A DNA stretch of 64,000 nt, from NCBI RefSeq assembly GCF_003026455.1, contig NZ_PYMB01000001.1, positions 992,001 to 1,056,000 on the forward strand, in the 5' to 3' direction. The translations under genes were made by a program, and so were the position numbers. Positions 25,926 through 34,122 of this stretch are shown piece by piece; within the stretch, counting starts at the first letter, position 1, and each line of letters starts with the position of its first letter. This DNA comes from Photobacterium rosenbergii. Its GTDB lineage: Bacteria > Pseudomonadota > Gammaproteobacteria > Enterobacterales > Vibrionaceae. The notes beneath the pieces were generated by a model. It ran no database searches. It was not told the origin of the DNA and saw only the letters and a program-made list of their open reading frames with translations.

Positions 25926-26411
25926 ATGAAATTGAATATTGTACTAGCCGCAACATTACTCGCTGCCTCAAGCTCTGTTTTAGCTGATGAAAAAGTAACG
26001 ACAATTACCCAGCTATCATCAGCTGCAGCTTTCGAACTGGCGAATGCAGCAGTAGGTCAATGTGCAAAAGACGGATACAACGTGTCTGCAACTGTGGTTG
26101 ATATTTCCGGTCGTGTACAAGCGCAACTGCGTTACGACAATGCAAGCCCGCACACATTGGAGAGTTCTCGTCAGAAAGCCTTCACCGCAGTTAGTATGAA
26201 GCAACCAACGGCAAACTTGATGAAACTGGTCGCCGAAAAGCCATTGATGGACCCACTGCGCGATATGGACGACAACCTACTATTCCTTGCCGGTGGCCTT
26301 CCGGTTGAGTACAAAGGCCAAGTTGTCGCAGCTATCGGAGTTGGCGGTGCACCAGGCGGCCACCTTGATGTCATTTGTGCCGAAGCCGCAATTAAATCAG
26401 TCATGAAATAA
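25926..26411 (+). CDS. Periplasmic GlcG/HbpS-like (DUF336) heme-binding-type protein
   Basis: A 161-residue protein with a signal peptide (LAATLLAASSSVLA, cleavage near residue 20). The mature part matches the GlcG/HbpS fold (PF03928): VVDISGRVQAQLRYD, SRQKAFTAVSMK and GGLPVEYKGQVVAAIGVGGAPGGHLD. Streptomyces HbpS binds heme and modulates the SenS sensor kinase. Here the gene is divergent from a kinase/regulator pair, giving a similar genetic layout in a Gram-negative setting. An AAGGAAAG ribosome site precedes the ATG. Heme binding itself is inference. Confidence 0.85.
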   Translation: MKLNIVLAATLLAASSSVLADEKVTTITQLSSAAAFELANAAVGQCAKDGYNVSATVVDISGRVQAQLRYDNASPHTLESSRQKAFTAVSMKQPTANLMKLVAEKPLMDPLRDMDDNLLFLAGGLPVEYKGQVVAAIGVGGAPGGHLDVICAEAAIKSVMK

Positions 26412-26458
26412 ACTTCGTTTTCTGTAAACCAAGCAGAACCATATCCGCCATACAACAA

Positions 26459-26507
26459 AGCCCGGCTCTCGCTCTTTATCACATATCAAAGGGCAAGAGG
26501 CCGGGCT
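26459..26507. terminator. Long hairpin terminator after the glcG-like gene
   Basis: AGCCCGGC (26459-26466) / GCCGGGCT (26500-26507) with partly paired inner bases and a T-rich tail (GTCTTGTTTG). It separates the convergent genes ending at 26411 and 26563. Confidence 0.65.
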
Positions 26508-26562
26508 GTCTTGTTTGACTGTATTGTTCAACTAGCTTGTTCGACTATCTTATTCAAATAAC

Positions 26563-27228
26563 TTATTGCTGGCACTGATTCAGATATTCGACCAATCCAT
26601 CAAGGTCGACCGGAATAATTGTCGAGTTATCCTCTCCCTTCTTTACCAAGCCATCTTTAATCAACTCGTGAATAATTCGGGTATAGGCCCTATCTGTACA
26701 ACCGAAACGCTGGGCTTCCTGATACATATAATCATGATTCAAAGAACGGGTGTCGGTCGTACACCTGTCCACGATATCTTTGACGATATTAAACTTCAGC
26801 GGGTACAAGGAACGTTCAATGGCAATGTTCATTGACGATTGGTACATATTGGCCATGCGGTGATTCATCCAAAATGAAATCGTCGCATCTTCAAGCAGGA
26901 TTTCGGCAAACCGCTCTTTTGGGATCACAACAAGCTCGGTGGTCGCTGTTGCCACCACATCGAATGAACAGCGATTTCCCGAGAAAAACTCAATCTCGCC
27001 AAAGAAGTTATCTTCCAGCAAGTAGTCACCCAAGCTGAGCGTCTTACCATTAAGAGCTGTATGCAACAACATAAATTGGGCGGCGGCAGACCAATAGACT
27101 TCGGTAATTTCGTGTCCTTGCCTAACGATATAGTCGCCCTTATGACAAGTAATGCGCCGAAAGTTCTCATTGGCAATTAACTGGCGAAACCTATCTGGCC
27201 CTTTGCTCAAAATTTCAGACATATCCAT
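26563..27228 (-). CDS. Crp/Fnr-family regulator, YeiL-like
   Basis: A 221-residue cyclic-nucleotide-binding-domain regulator. The N-terminal beta-roll contains GDYIVRQGHEI, LEDNFFGEIEFFSG and ELVVIPKERF. A long dimer helix follows and then a winged helix (YQEAQRFGCTDRAYTRIIHELIKDGLV). Overall it resembles E. coli YeiL more than Crp or Fnr. It lacks the N-terminal cysteine cluster of Fnr. It is divergent from adenosine deaminase with a 207-base gap; in E. coli yeiL also sits beside a nucleoside-catabolic gene (rihB), which suggests control of purine nucleoside use. Confidence 0.82.
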   Translation of the reverse strand: MDMSEILSKGPDRFRQLIANENFRRITCHKGDYIVRQGHEITEVYWSAAAQFMLLHTALNGKTLSLGDYLLEDNFFGEIEFFSGNRCSFDVVATATTELVVIPKERFAEILLEDATISFWMNHRMANMYQSSMNIAIERSLYPLKFNIVKDIVDRCTTDTRSLNHDYMYQEAQRFGCTDRAYTRIIHELIKDGLVKKGEDNSTIIPVDLDGLVEYLNQCQQ

Positions 27229-27435
27229 TTTGTGTAAACTGTGTCCAACCTATCAAAATATAAAATTATTTTTGCCACACCCGGACAATTGTCGTGCTAG
27301 TGTCCCCGAGCGATTCTATAAGCTACAGTTCATAAGCTTAGAAAGCAAAATGCTAGCTATCTATACTCATAATAATCAACCGCAATTTGGGAAACACTGC
27401 GTTTTCCCGGATTATACATCGTTGGGACAACACGA

Positions 27436-28431
27436 ATGAATTACTTCGATCTTCCGAAAATTGATCTTCATTGCCACCTAGATGGCAGCGTCAGACCGCA
27501 GACTGTCATCGATCTGGCCAAACAGCAGAACATCACGCTGCCTAGCTATGATGTTGATGAAATCAACGCTTTGATGGTTGCCCCAGAAACTTGCTCTGAC
27601 CTGCCAGAATACCTCAGCCGCTTTGATCTGCCGGTATCTGTGATGCAGACAGCAGATAGCCTAGAGCGTATTTCGTTTGAGCTGTTTGAAGACGCTGCCA
27701 AAGAAAATGTGAAATACCTAGAGGTTCGTTTTGCGCCTCAGCTACACATTCAAAACGGCCTGACCTATGAAGAAATCATTGCCAGCGCTGTTAAAGGCAT
27801 GAAAAAGGCGGAAGCACTGTATGACATCAAAGGTAACTACATCCTTTCGATGGTGAAGTTCCTGCCTTCTGATACCATCCCGCAAGTCATTGACGCAGGT
27901 GTTAGCCTACTGAACAAAGGTGTGGTGGCGTTTGATCTTGCCGGTAGTGAGCTTGATGGTTTCAGCCATGACTATGCCTCTTTCGCCCAGGATGCAAAAG
28001 ACAAAGGCTACAGAGTCACTATCCACGCTGGCGAACAAGGCAGCGGCCAAAATGTCTATGAAGCTATTTCTATCCTAGGTGCTGAGCGCATTGGTCACGG
28101 TGTTGCAATCAAAGATCACCAACAAGCGTACAACCTAGTGAAAGATGAAGACGTTGCACTTGAAACCTGTCCAAGCAGCAATGTCCAAACCAAAGCGATC
28201 CCAGAGCTATCACAGCACCCAATCAAAGCATTCTACAAAGATGGCGTGCCAGTGACGATCAACACTGACAACCGAACAGTATCTAACACCACGATGACTG
28301 ATGAAGTTCGCAAGGTAGTGGAACAGTTCGAACTGAGTGAAGAAGATTACTACCAAATCTACCAGATGAGTGTTAAGCACTCCTTCGCATCAGAAGACGT
28401 CAAGCAAGCCTTGATGCAATTCGCTAAATAA
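27436..28431 (+). CDS. add: Adenosine deaminase
   Basis: A 331-residue zinc amidohydrolase that converts adenosine to inosine. [10 protein letters not shown] supplies zinc ligands His12 and His14, TIHAGEQG carries the next His and catalytic Glu, RIGHG and the C-terminal [10 protein letters not shown] supply the remaining site. Length and blocks match bacterial Add. The 5' region does not contain the adenine riboswitch known for Vibrio vulnificus add; instead there is only a short GGGAAA/TTTCCC-type hairpin near 27388-27407. Bidirectional terminator downstream. Confidence 0.95.
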   Translation: MNYFDLPKIDLHCHLDGSVRPQTVIDLAKQQNITLPSYDVDEINALMVAPETCSDLPEYLSRFDLPVSVMQTADSLERISFELFEDAAKENVKYLEVRFAPQLHIQNGLTYEEIIASAVKGMKKAEALYDIKGNYILSMVKFLPSDTIPQVIDAGVSLLNKGVVAFDLAGSELDGFSHDYASFAQDAKDKGYRVTIHAGEQGSGQNVYEAISILGAERIGHGVAIKDHQQAYNLVKDEDVALETCPSSNVQTKAIPELSQHPIKAFYKDGVPVTINTDNRTVSNTTMTDEVRKVVEQFELSEEDYYQIYQMSVKHSFASEDVKQALMQFAK

Positions 28432-28447
28432 GCGGATCCAGTAGTAC

Positions 28448-28480
28448 AAAAAGGCCTCTTCATTTTGAAGAGGCCTTTTT
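28448..28480. terminator. Bidirectional terminator after add
   Basis: Perfect stem AAAAAGGCCTCTTC / GAAGAGGCCTTTTT with a 5-base loop. It lies between add and the convergent ABC exporter operon. Confidence 0.95.
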
Positions 28481-28512
28481 AATGCGCGCCGGACACCAAG
28501 CAGGTAATACAA

Positions 28513-29610
28513 TCAATCCAACGATTTCTTGAACCGCTTAGAAGCCACCACCAGACCGATAACAGTAAATCCTGCCAGCCACAGTGTATCTTTCCATAAC
28601 CCGGCCAGATCAGCCCCGCGCAACACGATACCCCTTATCAAACGCATAAAGTGTGTCGCCGGCAGTACTTCTGATATCCACTGCGCTGCAACAGGCATAG
28701 CCTCATAAGGAAACATAAAGCCTGAAAGCAAAATCGAGGGTAGCAGTATGAACACGGTCATTTGCATCGCTTGAAGTTGGGTTGAGGCGATCGTCGAAAT
28801 CACCAAGCCCAAGGTCAAACTGGCTGAGATAAACAACAAGGTCCCAAACAAGATCTGGCTGATCGCACCATTGATCGGCACATCAAAGATGAAATGCCCC
28901 AATCCGAGAATGATAAATACCTGAATCAAGCCGACAAAAATATAAGGGACTATCTTGGCCACCATCAATTCAAACGAGTGGATCGGTGTGGTGATCAGCA
29001 ATTCGAGATTGCCACGCTCACGCTCCCTCACTATCGCAGCACTGGTGAACAAAATCATTGTCATGGTTAATATCACCCCCAGAAGACCAGGAATAATGTT
29101 CACTGCAGAGCGTTGGGTGGGGTTGAAATACAGTGCCACCTCAAAGGTTTTTGCTATCGGAGGGCGAATTTCGATATCTAGATCAGTCAGTGGCATGGTT
29201 TGCAAACCGAGGATTGCTGCACTGATCATGGTATCCGAACCATCGACAATCCATTGGCCCAACACTCGGCCTTGCATTGCTCGCTGGGTCAAATCACTAG
29301 GCAATATTAGCGCTGCCCTCACCTCCCCTTGCTGAATGGCCAATTCGGCTTCTTGAGGTGACGAAAACTGCTTCTTCACTTCAATAACTTGAGTAACCTT
29401 AACTGACTCGATAATCATTCGTCCTGCGACGCTATTGCTCTGATCAACGATAGCAACCGGGATATTTCGGACGTCTGTATTTATCGCATAGCCAAACAAC
29501 AGCAACTGTATCAGCGGGATCATCACCACCATGCCAAAGGTAATACGGTCACGTGATAACTGGCGAATTTCTTTCACCATCACCGCTTTCATACGGGTGA
29601 GTGCATTCAT
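28513..29610 (-). CDS. ABC-2 exporter permease (YhhJ/YbhR-like)
   Basis: A 365-residue ABC-2 permease. One N-terminal span is followed by a large extracytoplasmic domain (about 50-170), then five spans starting near 175 and the family block RERERGNLELLITTPI. It overlaps the ATPase gene by 4 bases (ATGA). With the ATPase and lipoprotein adaptor it forms a YbhGFSR/YhiI-RbbA-YhhJ-type tripartite exporter, but with only one permease gene, so it would work as a homodimer. Substrates of this family include drugs and amphiphilic compounds; the actual one is unknown. Confidence 0.88.
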   Translation of the reverse strand: MNALTRMKAVMVKEIRQLSRDRITFGMVVMIPLIQLLLFGYAINTDVRNIPVAIVDQSNSVAGRMIIESVKVTQVIEVKKQFSSPQEAELAIQQGEVRAALILPSDLTQRAMQGRVLGQWIVDGSDTMISAAILGLQTMPLTDLDIEIRPPIAKTFEVALYFNPTQRSAVNIIPGLLGVILTMTMILFTSAAIVRERERGNLELLITTPIHSFELMVAKIVPYIFVGLIQVFIILGLGHFIFDVPINGAISQILFGTLLFISASLTLGLVISTIASTQLQAMQMTVFILLPSILLSGFMFPYEAMPVAAQWISEVLPATHFMRLIRGIVLRGADLAGLWKDTLWLAGFTVIGLVVASKRFKKSLD

Positions 29611-30533
29611 TGCCTACCCTCCCCCGTCACTGTCACAAAGACATCTTCCAAACTAGGCCTAGCAATGTTCACTTCAGCACTGGCTAACTGTGGGAAGCTC
29701 CCCTTCAACCAGCTGATAGGATCATCGATGTGTTGTCGAATTAGCACCCTCAAACGAATACCAAGCTGCGCCGCCGAGCGGACTTCAGATTTTTTCAACA
29801 ATTGCTCTTTCAGCTCTCGTAAACGCTCTGCCTTGATTTCGACAACGTGAACGCCCATCTCTTCCATCAAGGTTTCAGGTTCACCATCGGCGCGGATCAT
29901 ACCGGCTTCCATTATCGCCAAACGGTGACAGCGCTCTGCCTCATCCATATAGTGGGTTGTGACCAAAATCGTGGTGCCCTGATCAGAAAGATCAAAAAGC
30001 TGTTCCCAAAATTCTCTGCGGTTTTCAGGATCCACCGCCGATGTCGGTTCATCAAGAAATAGGAGTTCAGGTTTATGCATAGTGGCTGCGGCTAACGACA
30101 AGCGCTGCTTTTGCCCGCCACTCATACCGGAAACACGCTGCTTTCGCCGCTGATCCAAACCATAGGTAATTAACTGTTCGTTTATCCTTTGCGCTAACGC
30201 CTTTTTCCCCATCCCGAAAATCTGGCCGATAAACTCCAAGTTTTCCTCCACACTCAAATCATCGTAAAGGGAGAATTTCTGAGTCATGTAGCCTATTTTG
30301 AGCCTCAGCTTCTCTGATTCCTTAGGGATAGTTAAACCCAGTACAGAAACATCACCTTCGGTTGGGCTCAATAAGCCCGTCAGTACACGGATGGTGGTCG
30401 ATTTACCACAGCCGTTGGGACCCAAAAAACCGTAGATGCTGCCCTTGGGCACATTGAGATTTATATTGTCGATAGCAGTAAAATCACCAAATGTTTTCTT
30501 TACGTTATGGGCTTGGATAGCATATTCGCTCAT
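29607..30533 (-). CDS. ABC exporter ATP-binding protein (YbhF-half-like)
   Basis: About 308 residues with a single nucleotide-binding domain: Walker A GPNGCGKST (near 37-45), signature SGMSGGQKQRLSLA, Walker B LLFLDEPTSAVDP. YbhF and RbbA of E. coli are double-length, so this is the half-size form. I choose ATG 30533, which has GGAGAG properly spaced; the in-frame GTG at 30539 would overlap the adaptor stop. It energises the permease encoded next. Confidence 0.9.
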   Translation of the reverse strand: MSEYAIQAHNVKKTFGDFTAIDNINLNVPKGSIYGFLGPNGCGKSTTIRVLTGLLSPTEGDVSVLGLTIPKESEKLRLKIGYMTQKFSLYDDLSVEENLEFIGQIFGMGKKALAQRINEQLITYGLDQRRKQRVSGMSGGQKQRLSLAAATMHKPELLFLDEPTSAVDPENRREFWEQLFDLSDQGTTILVTTHYMDEAERCHRLAIMEAGMIRADGEPETLMEEMGVHVVEIKAERLRELKEQLLKKSEVRSAAQLGIRLRVLIRQHIDDPISWLKGSFPQLASAEVNIARPSLEDVFVTVTGEGRQ

Positions 30534-30535
30534 GA

Positions 30536-31501
30536 TCACTCTCCAGCCAATTCCACTTGGGCTGGCACACCTGATGGCAGCTGTGCCGCACTATCAGGCA
30601 AGTCGACTTCGGCAAGGTACATCAGACGGGAGCGTTCATCTTCTGTCAGGGCGTAATAAGGGGTAAATGCAGACTCGGACGAAACCCAGCGAACTGTTCC
30701 TTCAAAAGGTTGCTTTACTCCATCGACATGAACAGGGACTTTTCTACCGGGAACAAAATCGACCCGATGACTGGCTGGTACATAAACTCTTGCATAGGGA
30801 ACACGGTTTGCCTGAACAACAGCAACAACACCATTTACAGGAACCCGCTCACCAAGGTTATATGGCAGGTTGTCTAAAATGCCATCACGGGTGGCAACAA
30901 TAGTCAGTTCATCAAGCTTTTGTTGCTCCAAATCCACATCTGCTTTTGCGGCAGCCAATTGGGCTTTGGCTTGATCTATATCTTCCGGCCTTGAACCTGC
31001 AGTAAGTTTGCTGAACTCCTCGTTGGCGGAGTCTAATTCGGCTTTGGCTGAATCTCTTGCTGCAAGTGCACTGTCTTGTTCTGATTGGCTGATCAGTCTC
31101 CGTGTGACCAACTCAGCCTTACGGCGATAATTCTTGTCAGCCTCTGTGAGTTGCGCCTGTGCTCTTGCTACTTTGGCTTGCGCTGCGGCAATATCTTCTG
31201 GTCTTTCACCATTGGTTAGCCTAAGCAGATAAGCTTCTGCTTTAGATTGCTCGGCAATGGCATGAGCCAATATTGCCTGTTGGTTCTTACTGTCTAGCCT
31301 TACCAGCACATCCCCTTGCTGTACCGTACTGCCCTCTTTAACGGGAAGCTCTCGAATAATTTCATTGGCAGTCGCACTAAAAGTGACCCTGTCCCGCTCA
31401 AGAGTACCAAGTGCTTGGCTGGAGGGTTCCTTCATACAGCCCGCTAACAGCAATGGTAAAAACAGGATAATAGTAATACGTTGGTAATAGCTTCCTTTCA
31501 T
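30536..31501 (-). CDS. HlyD-family periplasmic adaptor lipoprotein (YbhG/YhiI-like)
   Basis: A 321-residue membrane-fusion protein. A signal sequence with lipobox LLAGC (Cys22) predicts an inner-membrane lipoprotein, unlike the transmembrane anchors of YbhG and YhiI. A biotinyl-lipoyl half-motif, a long coiled-coil hairpin with two RPEDI repeats (about 75-175), the second lipoyl half and beta-barrel (GERVPVNGVVAVVQ) follow. It would link the exporter to an outer-membrane channel such as TolC, which is not encoded here. It is the first gene of the operon. Confidence 0.88.
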   Translation of the reverse strand: MKGSYYQRITIILFLPLLLAGCMKEPSSQALGTLERDRVTFSATANEIIRELPVKEGSTVQQGDVLVRLDSKNQQAILAHAIAEQSKAEAYLLRLTNGERPEDIAAAQAKVARAQAQLTEADKNYRRKAELVTRRLISQSEQDSALAARDSAKAELDSANEEFSKLTAGSRPEDIDQAKAQLAAAKADVDLEQQKLDELTIVATRDGILDNLPYNLGERVPVNGVVAVVQANRVPYARVYVPASHRVDFVPGRKVPVHVDGVKQPFEGTVRWVSSESAFTPYYALTEDERSRLMYLAEVDLPDSAAQLPSGVPAQVELAGE

Positions 31502-31772
31502 TGCCTTATCTCTTACGGTTGGTTCATTGAGTCAATGACATGAATACCTACTACTTACAGTAGCACTCAGGCAGAACCAATAACTTAGCGCCACCTCATA
31601 ACTTCAACGACTGTGTTGTAAATTGAGAAGTAAAATATTACTTACCATCGAGAAAGGAAATAGCCATTTAATCACTTTCTTCCTATTGGTGAATTAATTA
31701 AGAGTTAGATAAATAAAGCCAACACCTCAATATAATCAGCACCTTAAAAACCATCCTGTATTCCAAATGGTA

Positions 31773-32717
31773 TCAACATATATTGTGGGTAAGCTTGGAA
31801 AGTTCAGGCAGTGAGGTTGCTGACAGATATTTTTCAGCCTTGTCTGCCAAAAACTCTTTCAAGGCCTGAATCTGTGGGTTAATGACCCTTCGGCTTGCAC
31901 ACACCAGATACAAGGGAGCCAGTTCTGGGTCCCTGCCAATATCAATCTGCTGCAATCGCCCTGCAAGCAAGTCTTCTTTAGCATCCAATAAAGACTTGTA
32001 GGCAACCCCCTTACCAGCAAGGGCCCAGCGTCTTACCGCCTCGCCGTCATTGGCGTAGCGATTCCCCTTCACAACCAGTGTCACCTCTTGCCCATGATGG
32101 AAGAAACGCCAGCGGTTATACAAGCTCTCCCCCAGGGCAAAACACAAACAGTTGTGGCTAGCCAAATCCTCTGGAGTCTCGGGGATGCCGTGCTCGGCCA
32201 AATAGTCAGGAGAGGCACATAAAACCCGGGTATTGCCACCAGTTATCGGCAAAGCCACCAATGAAGAGTCACTTGGTTCACCATAGCGCAGTGCAACGTC
32301 GACAGGCTGGGTATACATATCTGCCAAACCATCACTCAACTGCACCCTGACTTCCAGTTTTGGATGCAGTTCCATAAACTCATCGATCCACCCCAGTAAT
32401 ATATTTCGACCGCAATCTGAAGGCATGGAGAGTTTAATCACACCTTGAAATTCCGCCTGTCCCTCTGAGATCGAACTGCATGCCTCAGCCATCAAACCAA
32501 CGGCTTGTTCGCAGTAATTGAGAAACTGTTCCCCTTGCTGGGTGAGCCTGATGTTTCGGGTGGAGCGAATAAAGAGCAGCGCCCCCACTTCTGTTTCGAG
32601 CCTTTTCAGCGCTGCACTGGCCGCTGCTGGAGTAATATCCATATTTCTTGCTGCAGCAGAAAGACTGTGCTGCTTTGCCGTTTCTATAAAAATCTTGAGA
32701 TCGTTTAGCGCTTTCAC
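31773..32717 (-). CDS. LysR-family regulator (CrgA-type branch)
   Basis: About 314 residues. The helix-turn-helix is LKIFIETAKQHSLSAAARNMDITPAAASAALKRLE and the effector domain follows. I place the start at GTG 32717 (MKALNDLKIF), in register with family N-termini and preceded by TAGGG; an in-frame TTG at 32735 lies inside an inverted repeat. It is divergent from the zinc-type alcohol dehydrogenase/quinone reductase gene, which it probably controls, a common LysR layout for electrophile or quinone response. Confidence 0.88.
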   Translation of the reverse strand: MKALNDLKIFIETAKQHSLSAAARNMDITPAAASAALKRLETEVGALLFIRSTRNIRLTQQGEQFLNYCEQAVGLMAEACSSISEGQAEFQGVIKLSMPSDCGRNILLGWIDEFMELHPKLEVRVQLSDGLADMYTQPVDVALRYGEPSDSSLVALPITGGNTRVLCASPDYLAEHGIPETPEDLASHNCLCFALGESLYNRWRFFHHGQEVTLVVKGNRYANDGEAVRRWALAGKGVAYKSLLDAKEDLLAGRLQQIDIGRDPELAPLYLVCASRRVINPQIQALKEFLADKAEKYLSATSLPELSKLTHNIC

Positions 32718-32730
32718 CGACAGCCCTATC

Positions 32731-32747
32731 TTCAAAAATTATTTGAA
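32731..32747. promoter_or_regulatory. Inverted repeat in the LysR/oxidoreductase gap
   Basis: TTCAAA-AATTA-TTTGAA, perfect 6-base arms, with further TTCAAAT and TCAAAT copies at 32772-32778 and 32786-32791. A plausible LysR binding region. Confidence 0.5.
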
Positions 32748-32856
32748 AGTAATTTAAACCAATACTGGTTTTTCAAATTTTCATTGTCAAATAAACTTCA
32801 ACCATAGATTTGATACAGCACCTACCCTTGTGTAAGGGAAGCTAAAGGAGAACACC

Positions 32857-33861
32857 ATGAAAGCGGTCGGCTATCAGCAATCACTACCTACTTCTGAACC
32901 TCAATCACTGGTTGATATTACCTTGCCAGAGCCTGTTGCTACTGGCACTGACATCTTGGTTGAAGTCAAAGCTATCTCGGTGAATCCGGTAGACACTAAG
33001 GTACGTATGCGTGCAGCGCCTGAACAAGGCGAATATAAAGTATTGGGCTGGGATGCCGCAGGTATCGTCAAAGCTGTCGGCCCTGATGCCACCTTATTCA
33101 AGCCAGGTGACAAAGTTTGGTATGCCGGTGACCTTACCCGTTCAGGCTCCAATGCCGAGTTGCAGTTAGTCGATGAAAAAATTGTCGGCCACATGCCAGA
33201 GGAACTGAGTTTTGCTGAAGCAGCAGCCCTACCACTCACTACAATCACTGCTTGGGAGTTGTTGTTTGACCGCCTGCAGGTGGAAAAGGAAAGTAATAAG
33301 AAACTTTTGATCATCGGCGCAGCCGGTGGTGTGGGCTCTATCATGGTCCAATTGGCGAAGAAGCTCACTAACCTGACAGTTATCGGTACCGCTTCACGCC
33401 CGGAAACCCAAGCATGGCTTGAAGAGCTTGGCGCTGATCATGTCATCAACCACCGCGAGTCGCTGAGCAAACAACTGACAGATAAAGGGCTTGGTGAAGT
33501 GGATTATGTAGTGGGCTTGACCAACTCGGATGATCACCTTGGCGAGATTGTCGAATCAATCAAACCACAAGGTAAATTCGGCTTGATTGATGATCCAGCA
33601 TCGTTTGATATCTTGCAACTCAAGCGCAAAAGCATTTCATTGCATTGGGAATTTATGTATACCCGCTCATTATTTGGCACTGAAGACATGATTGAACAGC
33701 ATCACCTGCTCAACAATGTGGCAAAAATGGTCGATAACGGGGACATAAAATCAACAGTTGCTCATCAGGGCGGTACGATTTGCGCAGATAATTTGAAAAA
33801 AGCACATGAACTGTTGGAGTCACAAAAGGCATTGGGCAAAATCGTGCTTGAAGGTTTCTAA
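32857..33861 (+). CDS. Zinc-type alcohol dehydrogenase-like / quinone oxidoreductase (MDR family)
   Basis: A 334-residue medium-chain dehydrogenase/reductase. The N-terminal GroES-like domain includes SVNPVDTKVRM and LGWDAAGIV; the nucleotide-binding Rossmann domain has GAAGGVGSIMVQLAKK (near 155-170). Zinc-binding cysteines of true alcohol dehydrogenases are absent, as in the QOR and YogA-type group, so NADPH-dependent reduction of quinones or enones is likeliest. AAAGGAG precedes the ATG. Divergent from its probable LysR regulator. Confidence 0.88.
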   Translation: MKAVGYQQSLPTSEPQSLVDITLPEPVATGTDILVEVKAISVNPVDTKVRMRAAPEQGEYKVLGWDAAGIVKAVGPDATLFKPGDKVWYAGDLTRSGSNAELQLVDEKIVGHMPEELSFAEAAALPLTTITAWELLFDRLQVEKESNKKLLIIGAAGGVGSIMVQLAKKLTNLTVIGTASRPETQAWLEELGADHVINHRESLSKQLTDKGLGEVDYVVGLTNSDDHLGEIVESIKPQGKFGLIDDPASFDILQLKRKSISLHWEFMYTRSLFGTEDMIEQHHLLNNVAKMVDNGDIKSTVAHQGGTICADNLKKAHELLESQKALGKIVLEGF

Positions 33862-33971
33862 TTAATAATCAGAAACTTGAGAACAAATAAGAGAAGAATT
33901 ACGAAGGTAGCAGGCAGGTGTCTAGGTGCTATCTTCGTAAAGGTAACACAAAAAAATTTATATTATTAGAC

Positions 33972-33999
33972 TTGTTAAAAAACTTTCTCTACCTATAAT
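33972..33999 (+). promoter_or_regulatory. Sigma-70 promoter of guaC copy 2
   Basis: TTGTTA (33972-33977), 16-base spacer with one base changed from copy 1, TATAAT (33994-33999). Confidence 0.75.
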
Positions 34000-34004
34000 G
34001 CTGA

Positions 34005-34038
34005 AAACCGGAGCGTCTGCCAACGCTCCGGTTTTTTT
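34005..34038 (+). terminator. Leader terminator hairpin (hairpin 1), guaC copy 2
   Basis: Same 12-base-pair stem, CTGCCA loop and seven-T tail as in copy 1, at the predicted transcription start. Confidence 0.85.
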
Positions 34039-34062
34039 GTGCCTGCAACATGGTGAACCTGA

Positions 34063-34082
34063 TTGCTATCTGCCAATAGCAA
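34063..34082 (+). promoter_or_regulatory. Leader hairpin 2, guaC copy 2
   Basis: TTGCTAT-CTGCCA-ATAGCAA, identical to copy 1. Confidence 0.6.
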
Positions 34083-34122
34083 CAAGCCATGATGCAAAAT
34101 TCGATAAGATAAGGAATGACCA

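Noticed and set aside
27229-27435. Adenine riboswitch upstream of add, as in Vibrio vulnificus
   Set aside because: The conserved purine-aptamer junction and loop sequences are not present; only a short unrelated hairpin is seen.
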